DNA from: Aquabacter sp. L1I39
Lineage (GTDB): Bacteria; Pseudomonadota; Alphaproteobacteria; Rhizobiales; Xanthobacteraceae
Direction of reading: 5' to 3'
NCBI RefSeq assembly: GCF_017742835.1
Contig: NZ_CP072392.1
Span: 4,960,180-5,024,179, forward strand
DNA length: 64,000 nt
This document shows positions 62,695-64,000 of the stretch, in pieces. The notes under the pieces are model-generated. The model was not told the origin of the DNA, ran no database searches, and worked only from the letters and a program-made list of their open reading frames with translations. The position numbers were made by a program, and so were the translations under genes. Position 1 is the first letter of the stretch; each line of letters opens with the position of its first letter.

Positions 62695-62704
62695 CGCCCG
62701 ATCC

Positions 62705-63460
62705 TCACGCCGCGTCCTGGCCGTAGGCCGCATAGCCGGAGGCTTCCAGCTCCAGCGCCAGCTCCTTGCCGCCGGAGCGCACGATGCGGCCCTTGTGCAT
62801 CACATGCACCACGTCGGGCACGATGTGGTTCAGGAGGCGCTGATAATGGGTGATGACCACCATGCCCCGGTCGGGACCGCGCAGGGCGTTCACGCCCTCG
62901 GCCACCACTTTCAGCGCGTCGATGTCGAGGCCGGAATCGGTCTCGTCGAGGATGCAGAGCTTGGGCTCCAGCAGCGTCATCTGAAGGATTTCGTTGCGCT
63001 TCTTCTCGCCACCGGAGAAGCCCACATTGACGCCGCGCCGCAGCATCTCCTGGGAGATGCCGAGCGGCGCCGCCTTCGCCTTCACGAGGCGCAGGAAGTC
63101 CGGGGTGGAGATTTCCTCCTCGCCGCGCGCCTTGCGCTGGGCGTTCAGCGCCGTGCGCAGGAAGGTCATGTTGGCGACGCCGGGGATCTCGATGGGATAC
63201 TGGAATGCCAGGAACAGGCCGGCGGCCGCGCGGGCGTCCGCCTCCATCTCCAGGAGGTTCTGGCCGTCGAGCAGCGCCTCGCCGTCGGTGACCTCATAGT
63301 CCTCCTTACCGGCGAGCACATAGGACAGGGTCGACTTGCCGGAGCCGTTCGGCCCCATGATGGCGTGCACCTCGCCGGGATTTACCGTCAGGTCGAGGCC
63401 GCGCAGGATCTCATTGTCCTCGATGCGGGCGTGCAGGTTCTTGATTTCGAGCAGAGCCAT
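62705..63460 (-). CDS. sufC: Fe-S assembly ATPase SufC
   Basis: A 251-residue ABC ATPase: Walker [10 protein letters not shown] near residue 35, signature [14 protein letters not shown], Walker [12 protein letters not shown], and the SufC-type Q loop [11 protein letters not shown]. It powers the SufBCD scaffold. ATG 63460 is the standard start; the 36 upstream codons of open frame are rejected. It lies 118 bp after sufB. Confidence 0.96.
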   Translation of the reverse strand: MALLEIKNLHARIEDNEILRGLDLTVNPGEVHAIMGPNGSGKSTLSYVLAGKEDYEVTDGEALLDGQNLLEMEADARAAAGLFLAFQYPIEIPGVANMTFLRTALNAQRKARGEEEISTPDFLRLVKAKAAPLGISQEMLRRGVNVGFSGGEKKRNEILQMTLLEPKLCILDETDSGLDIDALKVVAEGVNALRGPDRGMVVITHYQRLLNHIVPDVVHVMHKGRIVRSGGKELALELEASGYAAYGQDAA

Positions 63461-63577
63461 GGTCTTGTCCGTTCGGTTGGCGCTGCCGCCGGACGCGGCG
63501 CCCTGGACTGGGGCCGCGCGGGGCGCGCGATCGCAAAAGGGGTCCGGCCGGGCGCCCCGGCCGCGCATGTGCGGGCG

Positions 63578-64000
63578 TCAGCCCACCGAGCCTTCCAGGC
63601 TCACCGCGATGAGCTTCTGGGCCTCCACGGCGAACTCCATGGGCAATTGCTGGAGCACATCCTTGACGAAGCCGTTGACGATCAGCGCCACCGCTTCCTC
63701 CTCGGACAGGCCGCGTTGGAGGCAGTAGAACATCTGGTCCTCTGAGATTTTCGAGGTGGTGGCCTCGTGCTCGAAGACCGCGCTGGAATTCTTCGCCTCG
63801 ATATAGGGCACGGTGTGCGCCCCGCACTGGTCGCCGATCAGCAGCGAATCGCAATTGGTGAAGTTGCGGGCATTGGTGGCCTTGCGGTGGGCGGTCACCT
63901 GGCCGCGATAGGTGTTGTCCGAGCGGCCGGCGGCGATGCCCTTGGAGATGATGCGGCTCGACGTGTTCTTGCCGAGATGGATCATCTTGGTGCCCGAATC
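63578..64000 (-). CDS. sufB: Fe-S cluster assembly protein SufB, C-terminal part (3' end in window)
   Basis: Only the last 141 residues are visible because the gene runs off the right edge. They match the SufB C-terminus: [41 protein letters not shown] and a [17 protein letters not shown] ending. Conserved Cys (NCDS, QCGA) and His residues are in place. Upstream genes, such as an Rrf2/IscR regulator, lie outside the window. Confidence 0.95.
   Translation of the reverse strand, partial: DSGTKMIHLGKNTSSRIISKGIAAGRSDNTYRGQVTAHRKATNARNFTNCDSLLIGDQCGAHTVPYIEAKNSSAVFEHEATTSKISEDQMFYCLQRGLSEEEAVALIVNGFVKDVLQQLPMEFAVEAQKLIAVSLEGSVG

Overview
This 64 kb window is high-GC DNA with alphaproteobacterial character. 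Features that point this way are an HWE-type sensor kinase, Bug/TctC-type periplasmic binding proteins, a suf operon with sufT, and intergenic repeats of the kind seen in Rhizobiales. I would guess a Xanthobacter/Azorhizobium-like member of the Rhizobiales, but no rRNA, tRNA or other marker gene is present to fix this. Genes are densely packed, with many 1-8 bp overlaps.

Layout. (1) 1-11986: a nucleic-acid-processing island. It holds the C-terminus of a UvrD-like helicase, a small coiled-coil protein, an AddB-like nuclease, an AddA-like helicase-nuclease and a WYL regulator on the plus strand. A PD-(D/E)XK nuclease, a 138-aa unknown and a 41-aa membrane peptide follow on the minus strand, then a double AAA+ ATPase. 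The content resembles an anti-phage or DNA-repair island. (2) 12206-15673: a LysR gene divergent from a LigI-like amidohydrolase, a Bug-family binding protein and a cupin. (3) 15762-17588: a GAF-GGDEF-EAL protein. (4) 17800-27152: a nine-gene minus-strand operon (citryl-CoA-lyase-like, CoA-transferase, LigB, LigA, and five genes of a branched-chain-type ABC transporter), with a divergent IclR regulator and two near-identical operator-like palindromes. It looks like uptake and meta-cleavage of an aromatic acid with a CoA-dependent lower route. (5) 27387-31199: a LysR gene, a Bug protein and a CocE-type hydrolase. (6) 31331-33123: an HWE histidine kinase and three small proteins.

(7) 33186-42705: an asparagine-synthase-type amidotransferase, a class II glutamine amidotransferase, and a minus-strand operon for amino-acid-type ABC uptake with an M20 deacylase and a degenerate ureohydrolase-like protein. 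A divergent LysR-M28 peptidase pair follows. (8) 42712-49079: a tight three-gene operon of a DHA2 exporter, a UGT-like glycosyltransferase and a self-sufficient CYP102-like P450/reductase. By analogy with yeast sophorolipid clusters it may make and export a glycosylated hydroxy fatty acid. This is the strongest candidate for an undescribed system. (9) 49285-58600: small unknown proteins, a predicted exported deaminase, an autotransporter carrying a PAP2 phosphatase passenger, an NfeD/SPFH pair and an HSL-type esterase. (10) 58753-59552: an IS5-type transposase remnant, an array of palindromic repeats and a terminator. (11) 59556-64000: sufB(partial)-sufC-sufD-sufS-sufT for Fe-S cluster assembly.

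No tRNA, rRNA, CRISPR array or intact insertion sequence was seen. Family assignments come from reading motifs, not from database searches.
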